NCBI GenBank assembly: GCA_012295275.1
Contig: CM022676.1
Location: 18,357,485 to 18,402,484 of the forward strand
Reading direction: 5' to 3'
DNA length: 45,000 bases
Source of the DNA: Chrysomallon squamiferum
Lineage: Eukaryota > Mollusca > Gastropoda > Neomphalida > Peltospiridae
In this document: positions 1-10,962 of the stretch, piece after piece
How the letters are laid out: each line of letters begins with the position of its first letter
Position numbering within the stretch: the stretch's first letter is position 1
Made by a program: the position numbers and the translations under genes
Notes under the pieces: model-generated
Told to the model about the DNA's origin: nothing
Database searches by the model: none
The model's input: only the letters and a program-made list of their open reading frames with translations

Positions 1-1300
1 CCCCACTAAATCAAAACTGACCAGCTGTTTTCGCATCATATACAGTCTTCTGTGAACAAATTTTCATTGTATATCTTAAACCTGGCTGGATTTCAAATAT
101 TTGAATACATGATGTTTTACAAGGTATGTCTCATGTTTAGCTTGATGAACACGTGTTCACTGGAAATGTCATTTGACAGACATTCACTCACTGGAAGTGA
201 ATTATGAAGACCTGCAATGAAAGATGCACTACAGTTTGTCTCTAATATCACAAGCCAGAAATAAACATTTAACTTAAAATCATCAGCAGACTGTGTGGTA
301 TGTGACTAGGAGCTGAACAGACAGACAGAAGCCAGTCAAGGTTCATCAACTGGAATCATTCTCCAGTATGAGCAGTGTCCTCGGTTGACATGAAAATGAA
401 CGTTCCAGCACATCCTGTAAACAAAGCTGATTAGTGACATTACTAAAAATGGCTGACACTTTCTCTTCTTATCAGGATCAAATGAACATTCTGTAATAAA
501 AGTGGTTCGACAACCTAAGTCTGCATTATACCTTGCAGCTTTGCAGACAGACTGAGACCTACCACAGGCTTTTAAATCTACTGAGATGAAGATCCTGGAT
601 CTTTATCTTGAGTCACTCCTGTATCTTCATCTTGAGTTGTTCCTGGATCTTCATCTTGAGTTGTTCCTGGATCTTCATCTCAGTAGATCAACTCAAGATG
701 AAGATCCTGGAACAACTCAAGATGAAGATCCAGGAACAACTCAAGATGAAGATACAGGAACAACTCAAGATGAAGATACAGGAGTGACTCAGGATCACTC
801 TGGACTTAGCCAAGGTGCAGAGTGAACTTGCTGTGATGCGTGTAGCTGAGAGAGTTTGCCAGTGTGGAGATCAGATGTTGCTACTTCCATGTCTGTCAGG
901 CTTTGAGGAGGAAGAAGGATCCAGGCATGAGCTGGTCCATTATTCAGGTTTGGGTGAAGTCCATGAACTCAACTCTTTTGTGCATGGAAGTGTGACTTTG
1001 AGGGCCTCCACAACTGTCTCAACAGATGCATGACGCATTTCCATCCAACCAGTGTGTTAAAACTTAAAAACTGATAGTGTGTTTGAAAACTGTTAATTAA
1101 TGTTGACAAAATATATATAAATGATTTTTGAAACTGTAAATGTATACAACAAATCATCATCTTCTTTTAAATATTACACAGAAACAGTGTGATGAGTGTG
1201 TGCATCCAAGAAAATTTGAAAATTAATAAATTAATGACAAATGAAAATAATACAATTAAAGAGAACACAAACTCTGAAAATTTTTAATAAATTACATTTA
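1..1300. other. Left flank, no gene recognised
   Basis: I see no supportable gene here. The stretch contains an AATAAA-type hexamer near 262 on the plus strand and an inverted minisatellite at 577-795 (listed separately). Short open frames around 815-1033 have no recognisable product and no clear splice context. Part of the right side may belong to a long SELENOS 3' UTR, because TTTATT at 1317-1322 reads AATAAA on the minus strand. A partial 3' end of a gene lying left of the window cannot be excluded. Confidence 0.5.
577..795. repeat. Inverted (palindromic) 24-bp minisatellite
   Basis: A 24-bp unit containing AAGATGAAGATCCTGG and ACAACTC is repeated about four times on the right (about 688-790). 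It appears in the opposite orientation about three times on the left (about 590-672). The arms are nearly perfect inverted copies of each other around a short centre near 672-688, and a second nested inverted match (CTACTGAGATGAAGATCC at about 577 against its complement at about 670-686) extends the structure. The transcript or single strand could form a long hairpin. The plus-strand open frame across it is only a product of the repeat. Confidence 0.85.
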
Positions 1301-1760
1301 AACTGTACAATTTTTGTTTATTACATTTAAACTGTAGATTTTGACACAAAAATAAAATACATTTAAACATGGATAAAAATGAAAACATTAATACCTTAAA
1401 ATACATTACTACATCTAATTACGATAATCTATAGGTGTTACAAATTTAACTGTAAATACCTCCAAGTAAACACCTATAGTGCATCTGTTTGTAATTGTAT
1501 TTACAACATAATTGTACCTGAAAATACTTCAGTTGATAAATATATATTTCACTTAATCAATATTAGCTCCATAAACACCTTTACAGGTAACTAATTAACC
1601 TCACTTACTTGTAATTAACAACATATCTAAACTAATTTTAACTGTAACTTTGCCTGTAAATAATATGCCTTTTATAACTAACATCACCAGTCTAATTAAT
1701 TTTAACCCTTAAATCTTTACCTGTAAATAACAGTACCTCTATAATTAACCTCACCAGTAA

Positions 1761-1766
1761 TTTATT
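1761..1766 (-). other. SELENOS: Candidate poly(A) signal of SELENOS
   Basis: TTTATT on the plus strand is AATAAA on the minus strand. It is the first such hexamer seen downstream of the candidate SECIS element in the direction of SELENOS transcription. Another lies at 1317-1322. Which one is used is not visible from sequence. Confidence 0.35.
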
Positions 1767-1918
1767 TTACCTCTAATTTCAGTTCTAATCAGTTTACCTC
1801 AAAATAATATTACCTTTACAACGATCTATTCCTATATTTAACATTATCTCTGTAACAGTGTTTATGTATATTTACATAAATATTTACATTGACATAAATT
1901 TCACTATGTACAGGAAAT

Positions 1919-1988
1919 AAAACAGCTTTCATCAACTGCTTCCAGGAGCTGCTGCTCTTTTCAGAATCAGTGTCATTTGTCATGGCAA
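1919..1988 (-). promoter_or_regulatory. SELENOS: Candidate SECIS element (form 2) of SELENOS 3' UTR
   Basis: On the minus strand the sequence reads AUGA (1976-1973), then 11 nt, then an AAAA run (1961-1958), then a small apical hairpin GAGC-AGCA-GCUC, and closes at UGAU (1934-1931). Between the two quartet strands ACUG pairs with CAGU and UUC pairs with GAA. This matches the form-2 SECIS plan: non-Watson-Crick AUGA/UGAU quartet, an 11-12 nt helix, unpaired adenines and an extra mini-stem at the top. Helix I below the quartet is weak by eye. The element lies about 1.2 kb after the stop codon of SELENOS, in the right orientation to recode its TGA. SECIS elements bind SBP2 to deliver Sec-tRNA. 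Confidence 0.75.
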
Positions 1989-2074
1989 CCAGTATGTGAT
2001 GTCATAACTGACCTCCGACACCAGCAAAACATTATGTCTTCTAAACAACTTTTATCAAATTTGAATCCACAAAA

Positions 2075-2169
2075 TACTACTACTACTACTACTAATAATA
2101 ATAATAAAAACACGACTACCATTTTTATTTATATTTCTCTTATCATCATCATCATCATCATCATCATCA

Positions 2170-2203
<34 letters not shown>

Positions 2204-2205
2204 TA
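2075..2205. repeat. Compound trinucleotide microsatellite
   Basis: Runs of CTA, TAA, ATC and TTA triplets follow each other. The tract lies between the SELENOS stop codon and the candidate SECIS, so it is probably transcribed in the 3' UTR. Confidence 0.9.
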
Positions 2206-3163
2206 AAAAAAGTTGTGTAACATAACATTTTGCTGGTGAATGACTTGTTACCAATGACAGCTGTTTTAAACAAAATTTGTGGTGCAGAGAAAATAAAACA
2301 GATAAGAAACAACATTATGAAATCATAAAAAAAACACTCTTGTAATTCAACAGTATATACATATACATATCCTTATACCACAGCACACATCTTGAACACA
2401 ACATACCTAGCACAATAATATTGGTCCTTTGATAAAAAATTTTTTTAAAAAATTAAAAAATTAAAAAGAATATTAATAAGAAAGTACAAAATTGCTTTTG
2501 CTTTTATTATTAGGTTTACCATTATAACAGACAGAAATATATTTGAACATTTTAACAAGAACACAGGCATATTTTCATTTGTCTTGCATAGAAATCGTAA
2601 GTTTTACAACTTAATTAATTTTAGAACATTGCAGATAGTAGAATAACTACTGTGAAATAAATAAAATATTTCATAAACAGATATGTGATATATTTATATT
2701 CATACCTGTACATGTACATATTCACACAGATACATATATATATATATACAAACATATATACATACTTGTATATAAACATACATTCACACACAGCAGTATT
2801 TTTTTCAGTATTTTTCACTTTAAATAATCACCCAAGGTTAAACAAATAGCAATCTAAAGACTAAGTCAGTTAATTGATTAATTGATAATGAACATTGCCT
2901 GCAGTGTAACATAATCAGTACATCCAGTTTGTGTGGTAAAAAAATAAAAATATGCACAGCATAAAAAACAGACAACAGAGTGACCAATGAACAAAACATA
3001 CAAAATACTATTATTATTATTGTTTTTTAAATATTTTTTTTAAAAATATGTTCAAACTGTGTTTTTTACTTTCTCTGCACCAGACAAATGTGTGCACTGT
3101 TTGAAAGCCTGGTCATGTGACTGGTCACGTGATCTGAAGCACATCAAACGGTCGCACACATGC

Positions 3164-4402
3164 TTAACCTCATCCGCCTCCTAATCCAGATCGTCTTGGT
3201 GGGCGGTACCTCGAAGAATCACCCATCAGTGGGTTGTAGTCTGAAAACAGAGCAAACACTCGTAACTCACAGCAAACACATGTAACTCAGAGCAAACACT
3301 CGTAACTCAGAGCAAACTCTCGTAACTCAGAGCAAACACTCGTAACTCAGAGCAAACACTCATAACACATCTCACTTCATCCTAGCAACACATTTCACTT
3401 CATCCTAGCAACATCAGATCACTTTCAATTTTAGTGAAAGACAGTATCTTACATTTTATCAGCATTTGTTAAAAGTTTTGTCACATGGCTTGAGTTTATT
3501 TTCTGTGTCACTTTGCACCTGTTTGTGTGTGTAATGCATGCATTTTGCATGTTTGGTGTTACATTTCAGTGTTCATTTTGTTGATATTGTATATTTTAGT
3601 GTTCATTTGTTGATATTGTGTATTTTAGTGACATTAACTGACATTATATATATTAATGACATTTGTTGATATTGTATATTTGAATGATATTTGTTGATAT
3701 TATATATTACTGACATTTGATGACAATATATATTTGAATATTTGTTGATATTATATATTAGTGACATTTGGTTATATTTATATTCTAACGATATTTGTTG
3801 ATGTTATATATATTAGTGACATTTGATGACATTATGTATTTTATCAACATTAGAAACATTATATATTTAGTGGCATTTCAAAGACATTTCATAAACATTT
3901 TTTTTTTTCCTCCAGATATAATTCAGTAGTGAAAATTTTAAACTATCAAGGCTTGAGAAAAACAAATTTACTCTGGGACATAGTCTGAGCTGTTATCCGC
4001 ACACTTGGGCAGAATGTTTATAAACTTACCTGTCTCTTTTAATGCTGTTTTTGGTTTTGGTTTCGGTTTGAGTGGAGGGGTTTCATTAGAATCTTCCTTC
4101 TGCGAAAAAAAAAAAAAAAAAAAAAAAACATTAACCAATAAATTGCTGGAGAAATGTATTAATTAGAGGTAAAGTTAATTATAGAAGTAATACTGATCTC
4201 TGACACACACACACACACACACATACTCTAGTATATATTGTTTGCATGTGAGTGTGTGTTTATGCAGGTGTGTGTGTGTGTGTGTGTTTTGATAAATAAA
4301 CAATATTATTACAATATGTACATACATCTCTGTATTTAAATCTGCAACTTTCTAAGTGTCTGTGTGTGTGTGAATACATTTGTGTGATTATAAAAGAACA
4401 CA

Positions 4403-4451
<49 letters not shown>

Positions 4452-4559
4452 TATATGCCAGTATATATAAACAAACATAAGAAGTATTTTCACAGACTAT
4501 CCCATATTTAATCAGTTTCAAAATATATATAAATATCTATTTGTTTTAATGGGGAGACA

Positions 4560-4596
<37 letters not shown>

Positions 4597-7500
4597 ACAG
4601 GTACTCAAAACTAGTATCTAAGTGTTTTTTCTGAAGTGTGTATTTATGTATACTGTGTGGAATTACAGACATTGTGGTGAAAGATGGTTTCTTTAAGAAA
4701 CCAGACAAACTGTCTTTCATCTCTAACTCTTTTTCATAATGGTATTTCCTGAACAAATATCTGATGACTTTTAATGTTTGTTAATTGTCATATATCTGTT
4801 AGAAGTGATATTTATAAATACATGAATTAATAACTAGGTTAGTTAAAGTGTTTTTTAGTGCTATTTGGGGTTTTGGGTGTTTTTTTTAAAATTATTTATC
4901 TTTTTTGTAGAATATTTCTAATATAAAATAGTTTTGAGAATTTAAATATTTGTACAATGCATCTAGTGCTGTTAAAACTTCAGTACAGATTTATTACATC
5001 ACCAGCAAGCTTAGAAAACAAAAAATACAAAAACGTAATATTTATTTCTGGTTATACATTTCAATTAAATTTCAGTAATGTATGTACACATATATACTGT
5101 CTGTTTTTACTGTTTTCCCTACCAATAAATCTATTTGCGTGTATGTGTGCGAGTGTGCATGGGCATGTATTTGTGTTGTGTTTTTTATTGACTTTGTTAT
5201 TTACTGAGTTTACCAAACACACAAGAGTGTGTTTCTTGCAGTGTACAATACACATTACTCGTCCATCGGAACTGAAGTAAAAATTAGAAATTCAAATACT
5301 CAAACATCCTGAAACTCAAGCTATTTTCCTGACCCCTTCTGTCTGTCTGTCTGTCTGTCTGCCTGCCTGTCTGTCTGTCTGTCTGTCTATCTACAAGTAT
5401 ACATAGAGTGCTTCCCCTATGCAGGAATAGGAGGGTGATCTGCCCTGCCCCTTTCTGTGTTTGCCCATGTGTCCAAAATTCAGAAAATGCCTGTCCTCAT
5501 TTGTCTAAATTCTCAGTCCAGGGTTTGTACACCTTGGGCTGTCAAAATTTCCATAACTTTCCACAGCCCACACATCCAAATTTCCAAAACCATTTCCAAG
5601 CAAACTCAATCACAACAAAGTGATTTTTGCAGGTTTTAGACATTTTAAATTGTTCAGAGTTAAAACGTTTGCCTTTAGTAAGCTGTGTGGTATATATGTA
5701 GGATTATAAGTAATAAAAAAATTTAATGTAATTTTTTTGTTTTTTTTCAAAATGCAGTTTGATTCTTGGAGTGGACATGACTATGGTATGTATACAGGCA
5801 GACTGCCAGAAACATGAATACAGAAGTATTGATTTATAAAAAGTTGTGTTCCTTTCTTCTTATTCAATTAATAACCCATAGCTTTAAAATGCCCCAAGTC
5901 CTACACTCTATGAATTTGTGGTTTGAATTATCAGTTAGACTTCTCTCTCAGTTTTATTAGTTCACAGTGTACAACCTCAGTTTCAGTGGGTATTTTTACT
6001 GTATAAACAGTCTTCCTGAACTATTAGATTTTAGTCAAACCATTTTTGTTGGCTAGATTACATCAGTACCTGACAACAGCCTGAGTTAATCTTTCAGGAT
6101 CAGGCTAAAACAGAAAAAAAAACAGAAAAAAAAACACTAACATTCCTGCAGTTTTCAGCTGATTTGATTAAAACGTTTAGGTTCAGGTAAATTTTCTCAC
6201 TTTTGGCCTTAAATACAACGTAGGCGTAGTGTACATGTTCACATGCCGTTGTTCCAGTTGTCCAGGCAGCATGACTGGATGCAGACTTGTCACACGCTTG
6301 TTGCTGTGCTGACCATCAACCTGAGGTATTTTTATCCCAGTAACATCAAAGCACTGAGTACAGTGAGATGTTTCCCTCTCTATTCATCGCTCTAAACACT
6401 AACCCTAAACTGAAAAATACAACTAACCCTAAACTGAAAAATACAACTAACCCTAAACTGAAAAATACAACTAACTCTAAACTGAAAAATACAACTAACT
6501 CTAAACTGAAAAATATAACTAACCCTAAACTGAAAAATATAACTAACCCTAAACTGAAAAATACAACTAACCCTAAACTGAAAAATACAACTAACTCTAA
6601 ACTGAAAAATACAACTAACCCTAAACTGAAAAATACAACTAACCCTAAACTGAAAAATACAACTAACTCTAAACTGAAAAATACAACTAACCCTAAACTG
6701 AAAAATACAACTAAGGAACCATTTTAATATTACGCAATGCTATTTTTGTCACAATTAAACACCCACCCACCCCTTTGTAACACTAGACTGTACAAAATAT
6801 AAGGTAACACTCGTAGATTCCCCCCCCCCCTGCAACACACAGAGTAATGTGGCAATGCTTATTCATACAGACGAAATGTTGTAATGACGTCATTAATGTG
6901 ACATCATTTTAACTGATCACCATACAAATACGATGTTCAAAATTAAAATGTCTGGTGAATTAAAGCATTTAAGCTGTATTTATAATTGTGTTGGGTTGAA
7001 ATTTACCTGTAAAAACCTACATTAAAGTATTTTTCAGAGTATAACCCACAGCTTTTTTTTTTCATATTGGTGGGGATGGTTTATATAACAGTGTTTTTAT
7101 ACATGATTTTCAGTTTCTAATAATGTATAAGCTGCTTCTCTGAGTCAGATGTTTTAGAACCCTGAACTGGCTGGAACTGCTGATTAAATCATTAATTATG
7201 TGGCTTTTCACCATTTGCATGACGATACCAAATGACAATGCAATGATATATCACTGTTGTAATCAGTTACATTGACCACTTAGTGCTATGACAACAAGTC
7301 CACTCTGCCAGTTTGATTGAAGTTTGCAACAACTATCACCTACTGTTGATGATTAAAACAGATTTTATTTGGAATATAGGAAACGAAATACAGTTTTGTT
7401 TATTTTTAGCAATTCACGTTTCCCACGCAAGTGAAAGCACAGATAGTCTACAGTTAATCTTTTGGTATCAAACTAATTTCTTAGTATATTTACTGCATGA

Positions 7501-10500
7501 ACAGAACCGCTACCAAAACAGCACCATTTTCACTGGCCAGACTATAACAGCACCTCATTACACTGGCAAAAAACAGGGCACTAAATATTGGTGAAACAAA
7601 CAAGTTTTTCACACATTCTTTTTTTTTTTTACAGCAAGGACATAATTTTCCATAACTTTTCCATAGCCAACATAACAAAATCTGATTTTCCAAAACTTTT
7701 AAAGTCCTGGAAAACACTGTGACAAATTTCCAAAACTTCCCAAGATTTTCCAAAACAGATACAAACCCTGTCAATGAAGCAAGCTGATAATTACTGCAAT
7801 ATTAACCAGAAATCCATCTATAACTGTCCAAAGTTGACCCTTGCTCTATATACTATTTACCATCATTTTAACTAAATGTGCCATAACTCAACTGTCATCT
7901 GCTGATTTCCCCTATCTTCCCAACAGACAAATACATTTATTCATAATGTGCAATGAGTTGGTAGATAGTCACTGAACAAACAACTATTTAATTTTCTGCC
8001 AATTTTTTCCAAACTTTTGGAAACTTCCTGAACTTCTGAGTCAAAAGGTCTTATAAAATGCATTTTGCCATATATATATATATAAATAAATTCCCCTTCT
8101 TATGCCTTCACCCTGCTCCTTTTTCATGCCGGGGGAAACAGTATATATGTCTGCATGTGTATCTGTGAGCGTGTGTGTGTGTGTGTGTGTGTGAAACACT
8201 ATATATGTCTGCATGTGTATCTGTGAGTGTGTGTGTGTGTGTGTGAAACACTATATATGTATGCATGTGTATCTGTGAGTGTGAGTGTGTGTGTGAAACA
8301 CTATATATGTCTGCATGTGTATCTGTGAGTGTGTGGGTTTTGATTAAAATAACAAAGTAATGTACATACTGGTCTGTATTTGGATCTGTAACCTTTTCCT
8401 TCCAAATGTCGGTCCCAGTCCTCTATCTTTTCTTTTCTCTTCTCTTCCTCTTTCTGTCACAAAGAAATAAATATTATAAAAACAAATACCCAAAGTAGAT
8501 ATAGTGATAGTTATTACAATAATAATAATAATAATAATGTAGTAATGATAGTATTAACAGCTAGCAGTCAATGATGATGGTATTGATGATAATAATGATG
8601 ATAGCAATGACAATAATATTATTACTAGTTAATAATTAATTATGATGATAATAAAAATAATAATAATAACAAATTACAATAATGATATTTACACTTAATA
8701 TGATATTCACAATAACAACAACAACAATGAGTATTAATGTGAGTACTTAATGATGATGATGAAAATGACAACAACAATAACAACATTGTTAGTAATAATA
8801 ACAAATTACCAAAAATATGTACAATAATGATATCTATACTTGACAGTGAAAATGAAAATAACAACGAGAATAATAATGTTGATATTAACAGCAACAACGA
8901 CAGTGATAGTCTTTCATAATAATAACAAACAGTGTGGTATGTACTGACTCGTTTCTGTTTTTCTAAGTATGTCTCTGCTTGCAGGTTCAGCTGCTCCTGC
9001 ATCTTCTGCCTTGCTTTCTCCATGGCTTCGAGACGTCGGCGTGCAACGTCCGGATCAACGTCTAAACACAACATTTTAAAATAACAGCACAAAGAAACGA
9101 CATGATATTGATGAAGAAAATCATCTGTTTTTATGTTTTTCATGAAAAAAAAATAAATTACACTGAGTTATTAGACATGGACGTATGATACTGTACATTT
9201 TAATAAATTTTTAAATATTGGAAGAACAAAGTTCACAGATTTCTGCTTGTTAGTAAATGTTTATGGAATTGATTTCATTATCAGATTATTTAATAAATAT
9301 TAATGAAATTCAATCAACTAATCAGCCTGTTATTAAATGTTCACAGAAATTTAAGTTATAATAAATTGAAAAAAAAAAAAGAAGAAAATTATCAATCTAC
9401 TTTCATACAGCATTCATATAAAAACTAAGTTATTTATGTTATTATTATACCTTCTTATACCACCCTCTACAACAAATATATCTTTTTTTTTTTTTTTTTA
9501 AATATCCAAATACTTGAACATAAAATAACCAAATAAATTTTACAGATATATTAACTGAAGATGTTACTGCCACTATTCTGTTTTTAGAAATAATCAATTC
9601 TGTTTCATAAACAGTGGTAAAACAATCTTTTAAAAAAAATATATTATAATAGTTAAATCAACCAAACATTTCGGCATTCACAAGAAACAAGAATCTCGGA
9701 TTTTCCTAAAATACTGCTAAATCTAGTTTGTAGCTGATACAATACATTTCCTTGATGGCTCACACATGTATATTAAGAAAAATATATAAAAATTGCAACG
9801 AAATCCGTTGAAACACAAAGAGTTAAAACATAACTAAAGTGTTGAAGATACACAGCGCCAGACCACTTTATCTAAATTTAGATCACCATGACAACATTGT
9901 AAACATTCACCCACAAACTGTTAAGTATTCTAACGACTCAAGTTTTGTAACATACTAAAAATCTAAAAGTAGTCATGACAATGTTAGAACTTAGAGAGAT
10001 GCCAGATGAAACCTTGGAGTGGGGTCCACAGTTAATCTTACCAAATTTTTTGTGTGCTTGTTGTTCTCTGCTCTGCTGCCATTTGTTAAAAGTTGAACCA
10101 AATTTGTTCCACAGATAGAGTGCCAGAACTACAGCAGCAACAATAAACCATCCGTACGTCTGTACAAGTTCAACAACTGAAATGTAAAATTTAAAAATGA
10201 TTTATCAATACTCCACAACTGACAGCATGAGTAAACTAAAAATGTTTCAATAAATATTAGTAAGAAGAAGAAGAAAAAAATAAAAAATAAAAATAATAAA
10301 TGTTTAGTAGTTGCTGGTTCTTGAAACACAATGGGTTTTTGAATCAAACTTATGATGGATCTAATAATGTGGGTTTTTTTTTACTGAATTACTTATTTAT
10401 TTACTGTTTTGTAGATTTATTTATTGCTGTTGTTGATCTTCTTTTTAAGGTTCTGAAAAAAAAGCAAATATTCGTCCATTTATTTCTTTTTAACTGGTCT

Positions 10501-10862
10501 GAAATTGGTTATTTAATCTCAGAAAAAAAATATTTGCTGAATTCTAATCTTTGTTTGCAGTGTCCAAAAATGTATCCAATTTCCCAGTTATTTGTAATTA
10601 TTAGAATTGTACGCACAGATATAACATAAATATAAAAATCATAGAATGAGTTCAATGACTATACATAATACAGTAACAGTATACAGAACTCTGAACTGTT
10701 ACTGTGTCAGCAACAACATAATGATAATCATAATGATAATGACGGATAGAACATCGAGATATAAAATTAAAATAAAACAAAACATTTGAAACCTGAAGAA
10801 AATGTTGATGTTAAAACAGCTGGATCTTTATTCTGCGGACTATTATCATCGACGTCTCCCAT
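3164..10862 (-). CDS. SELENOS: Selenoprotein S (VIMP), ER membrane ERAD adaptor, with in-frame Sec TGA
   Basis: SELENOS is a single-pass ER membrane protein that recruits the ATPase p97/VCP to derlin complexes during ER-associated degradation. Six coding exons join in phase: 10793-10862, 10042-10176, 8949-9061, 8370-8453, 4030-4099 and 3164-3240. The product is 182 residues (human 189). Residues 31-46 (YGWFIVAAVVLALYLW) are the membrane segment. About residues 70-134 form the charged helix containing the stretch that aligns with the VCP-interacting motif (LEAMEKARQKMQEQLN). A Pro/Lys-rich segment and a Gly/Arg tail with YNPLMG follow. The tail ends G-G-G-U-G: TGA at 3170-3172 is read as selenocysteine (residue 181), then GGT, then TAA. 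The first exon (MGDVDDNSPQ...) was chosen because it gives a short hydrophilic N-terminus, a phase-1 donor and the expected length; its donor (GTTTCA) is weak. All other junctions are GT-AG. A routine annotation would stop two codons early. Confidence 0.93.
3170..3172 (-). other. SELENOS: Selenocysteine codon (TGA)
   Basis: In-frame TGA lies in the last coding exon, followed by one glycine codon and TAA. Its context, after three Gly codons, matches the conserved C-terminal Sec-Gly of vertebrate SELENOS, where Sec forms a selenenylsulfide with an upstream Cys. I see no cysteine in the predicted tail or anywhere in the other translated exons. Confidence 0.9.
3248..3366. repeat. 20-bp minisatellite next to the last SELENOS exon
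   Basis: About six copies of a 20-bp unit (AGCAAACACTCGTAACTCAG with substitutions) end about 8 bp from the last exon of SELENOS, inside its last intron. They occupy the region where branch point and polypyrimidine signals are expected. A two-copy 27-bp repeat follows at about 3365-3418. Confidence 0.85.
3560..3870. repeat. Imperfect AT-rich tandem repeat in SELENOS intron 5
   Basis: Roughly ten degenerate copies of a unit containing ACATTTGTTGATATT and TATATT lie in the last SELENOS intron. Confidence 0.65.
4204..4592. repeat. CA/GT dinucleotide cluster in SELENOS intron 4
   Basis: Several (CA)n or (GT)n tracts lie at about 4204-4224, 4268-4290, 4402-4449 and 4560-4592. Open reading frames of Cys/Val across them are artefacts. 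Confidence 0.95.
5337..5392. repeat. (CTGT)n microsatellite
   Basis: A tetranucleotide CTGT array with CTGC interruptions, in SELENOS intron 4. Confidence 0.95.
5519..7770. mobile_element. Possible degenerate hAT-like element or two related fragments
   Basis: The left end begins CAGGGTTTGTACACC, and the right end read in reverse begins CAGGGTTTGTATC. These are short inverted termini of the CAGGG type common in hAT elements. TTTCCA/TTTTCCAAAAC motifs are shared by both ends (about 5540-5600 and 7640-7768). No 8-bp target-site duplication is visible and no transposase frame is present, so this may be two separate old fragments rather than one element. It lies in SELENOS intron 4. Confidence 0.3.
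6395..6716. repeat. 24-bp minisatellite with telomere-like motif
   Basis: About 13 near-identical copies of a 24-bp unit containing AACCCTAAACTGAAAAATAC, differing mainly by C/T (CCCTAA or CTCTAA). The CTAACCCTAA core resembles the TTAGGG telomere repeat on the other strand. Because 24 is divisible by three, the array stays open in one frame and gives a spurious 119-residue frame. Confidence 0.95.
8140..8340. repeat. Tandem repeat of about 60 bp with (GT)n cores
   Basis: Four copies of a unit carrying ACTATATATGTCTGCATG, TGTATCTGTGAGTG and a variable GT run lie just downstream of a SELENOS exon, within intron 4. Confidence 0.85.
8515..8935. repeat. Degenerate trinucleotide-rich intron (AAT/GAT/AAC)
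   Basis: Low-complexity runs of ATA, GAT and ACA triplets fill SELENOS intron 3 between two coding exons. The open frame that continues from the 8949-9061 exon into this tract is read-through, not coding. Confidence 0.8.
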
Positions 10863-10946
10863 AATGATTCTTGATTTTCATCAAAAGATCTATCCCTTCT
10901 TTCACACCAAAATGACAAAACAAAAAATCCAACAAAATAAACTACA

Positions 10947-10962
10947 GCACGTCACCGGAAAT
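10947..10962 (-). promoter_or_regulatory. SELENOS: UPRE-like (ATF6/XBP1) plus ETS motif upstream of SELENOS
   Basis: On the minus strand TGACGTGC (10954-10947) lies about 85-90 bp upstream of the proposed SELENOS ATG, directly next to an ETS-type CCGGAAAT read on the plus strand (10955-10962). TGACGTG is the core of ATF6/XBP1 response elements, and mammalian SELENOS is induced by ER stress. The transcription start is not visible. Confidence 0.4.

Noticed and set aside
586-1033. Plus-strand open frames of 79 and 72 codons
   Set aside because: The first is translation of the inverted 24-bp minisatellite. The second has no recognisable features or splice context.
3070-3116. Second possible SECIS close to the SELENOS stop (AUGA at 3116-3113 with a CCAG/CUGG stem)
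   Set aside because: No GA partner strand follows the stem and the adenine spacing is wrong. The element at 1919-1988 fits far better.
6368-6727. 119-codon open frame of KNTTNPKL repeats
   Set aside because: Product of a 24-bp minisatellite inside a SELENOS intron.
7490-7774. 94-codon minus-strand frame
   Set aside because: Lies in a TTTTCCAAAAC-rich repeat fragment with no family resemblance.
8640-8948. C-terminal extension of the SELENOS helix exon in the open frame
   Set aside because: It is read-through past the donor at 8948 into triplet-repeat intron.
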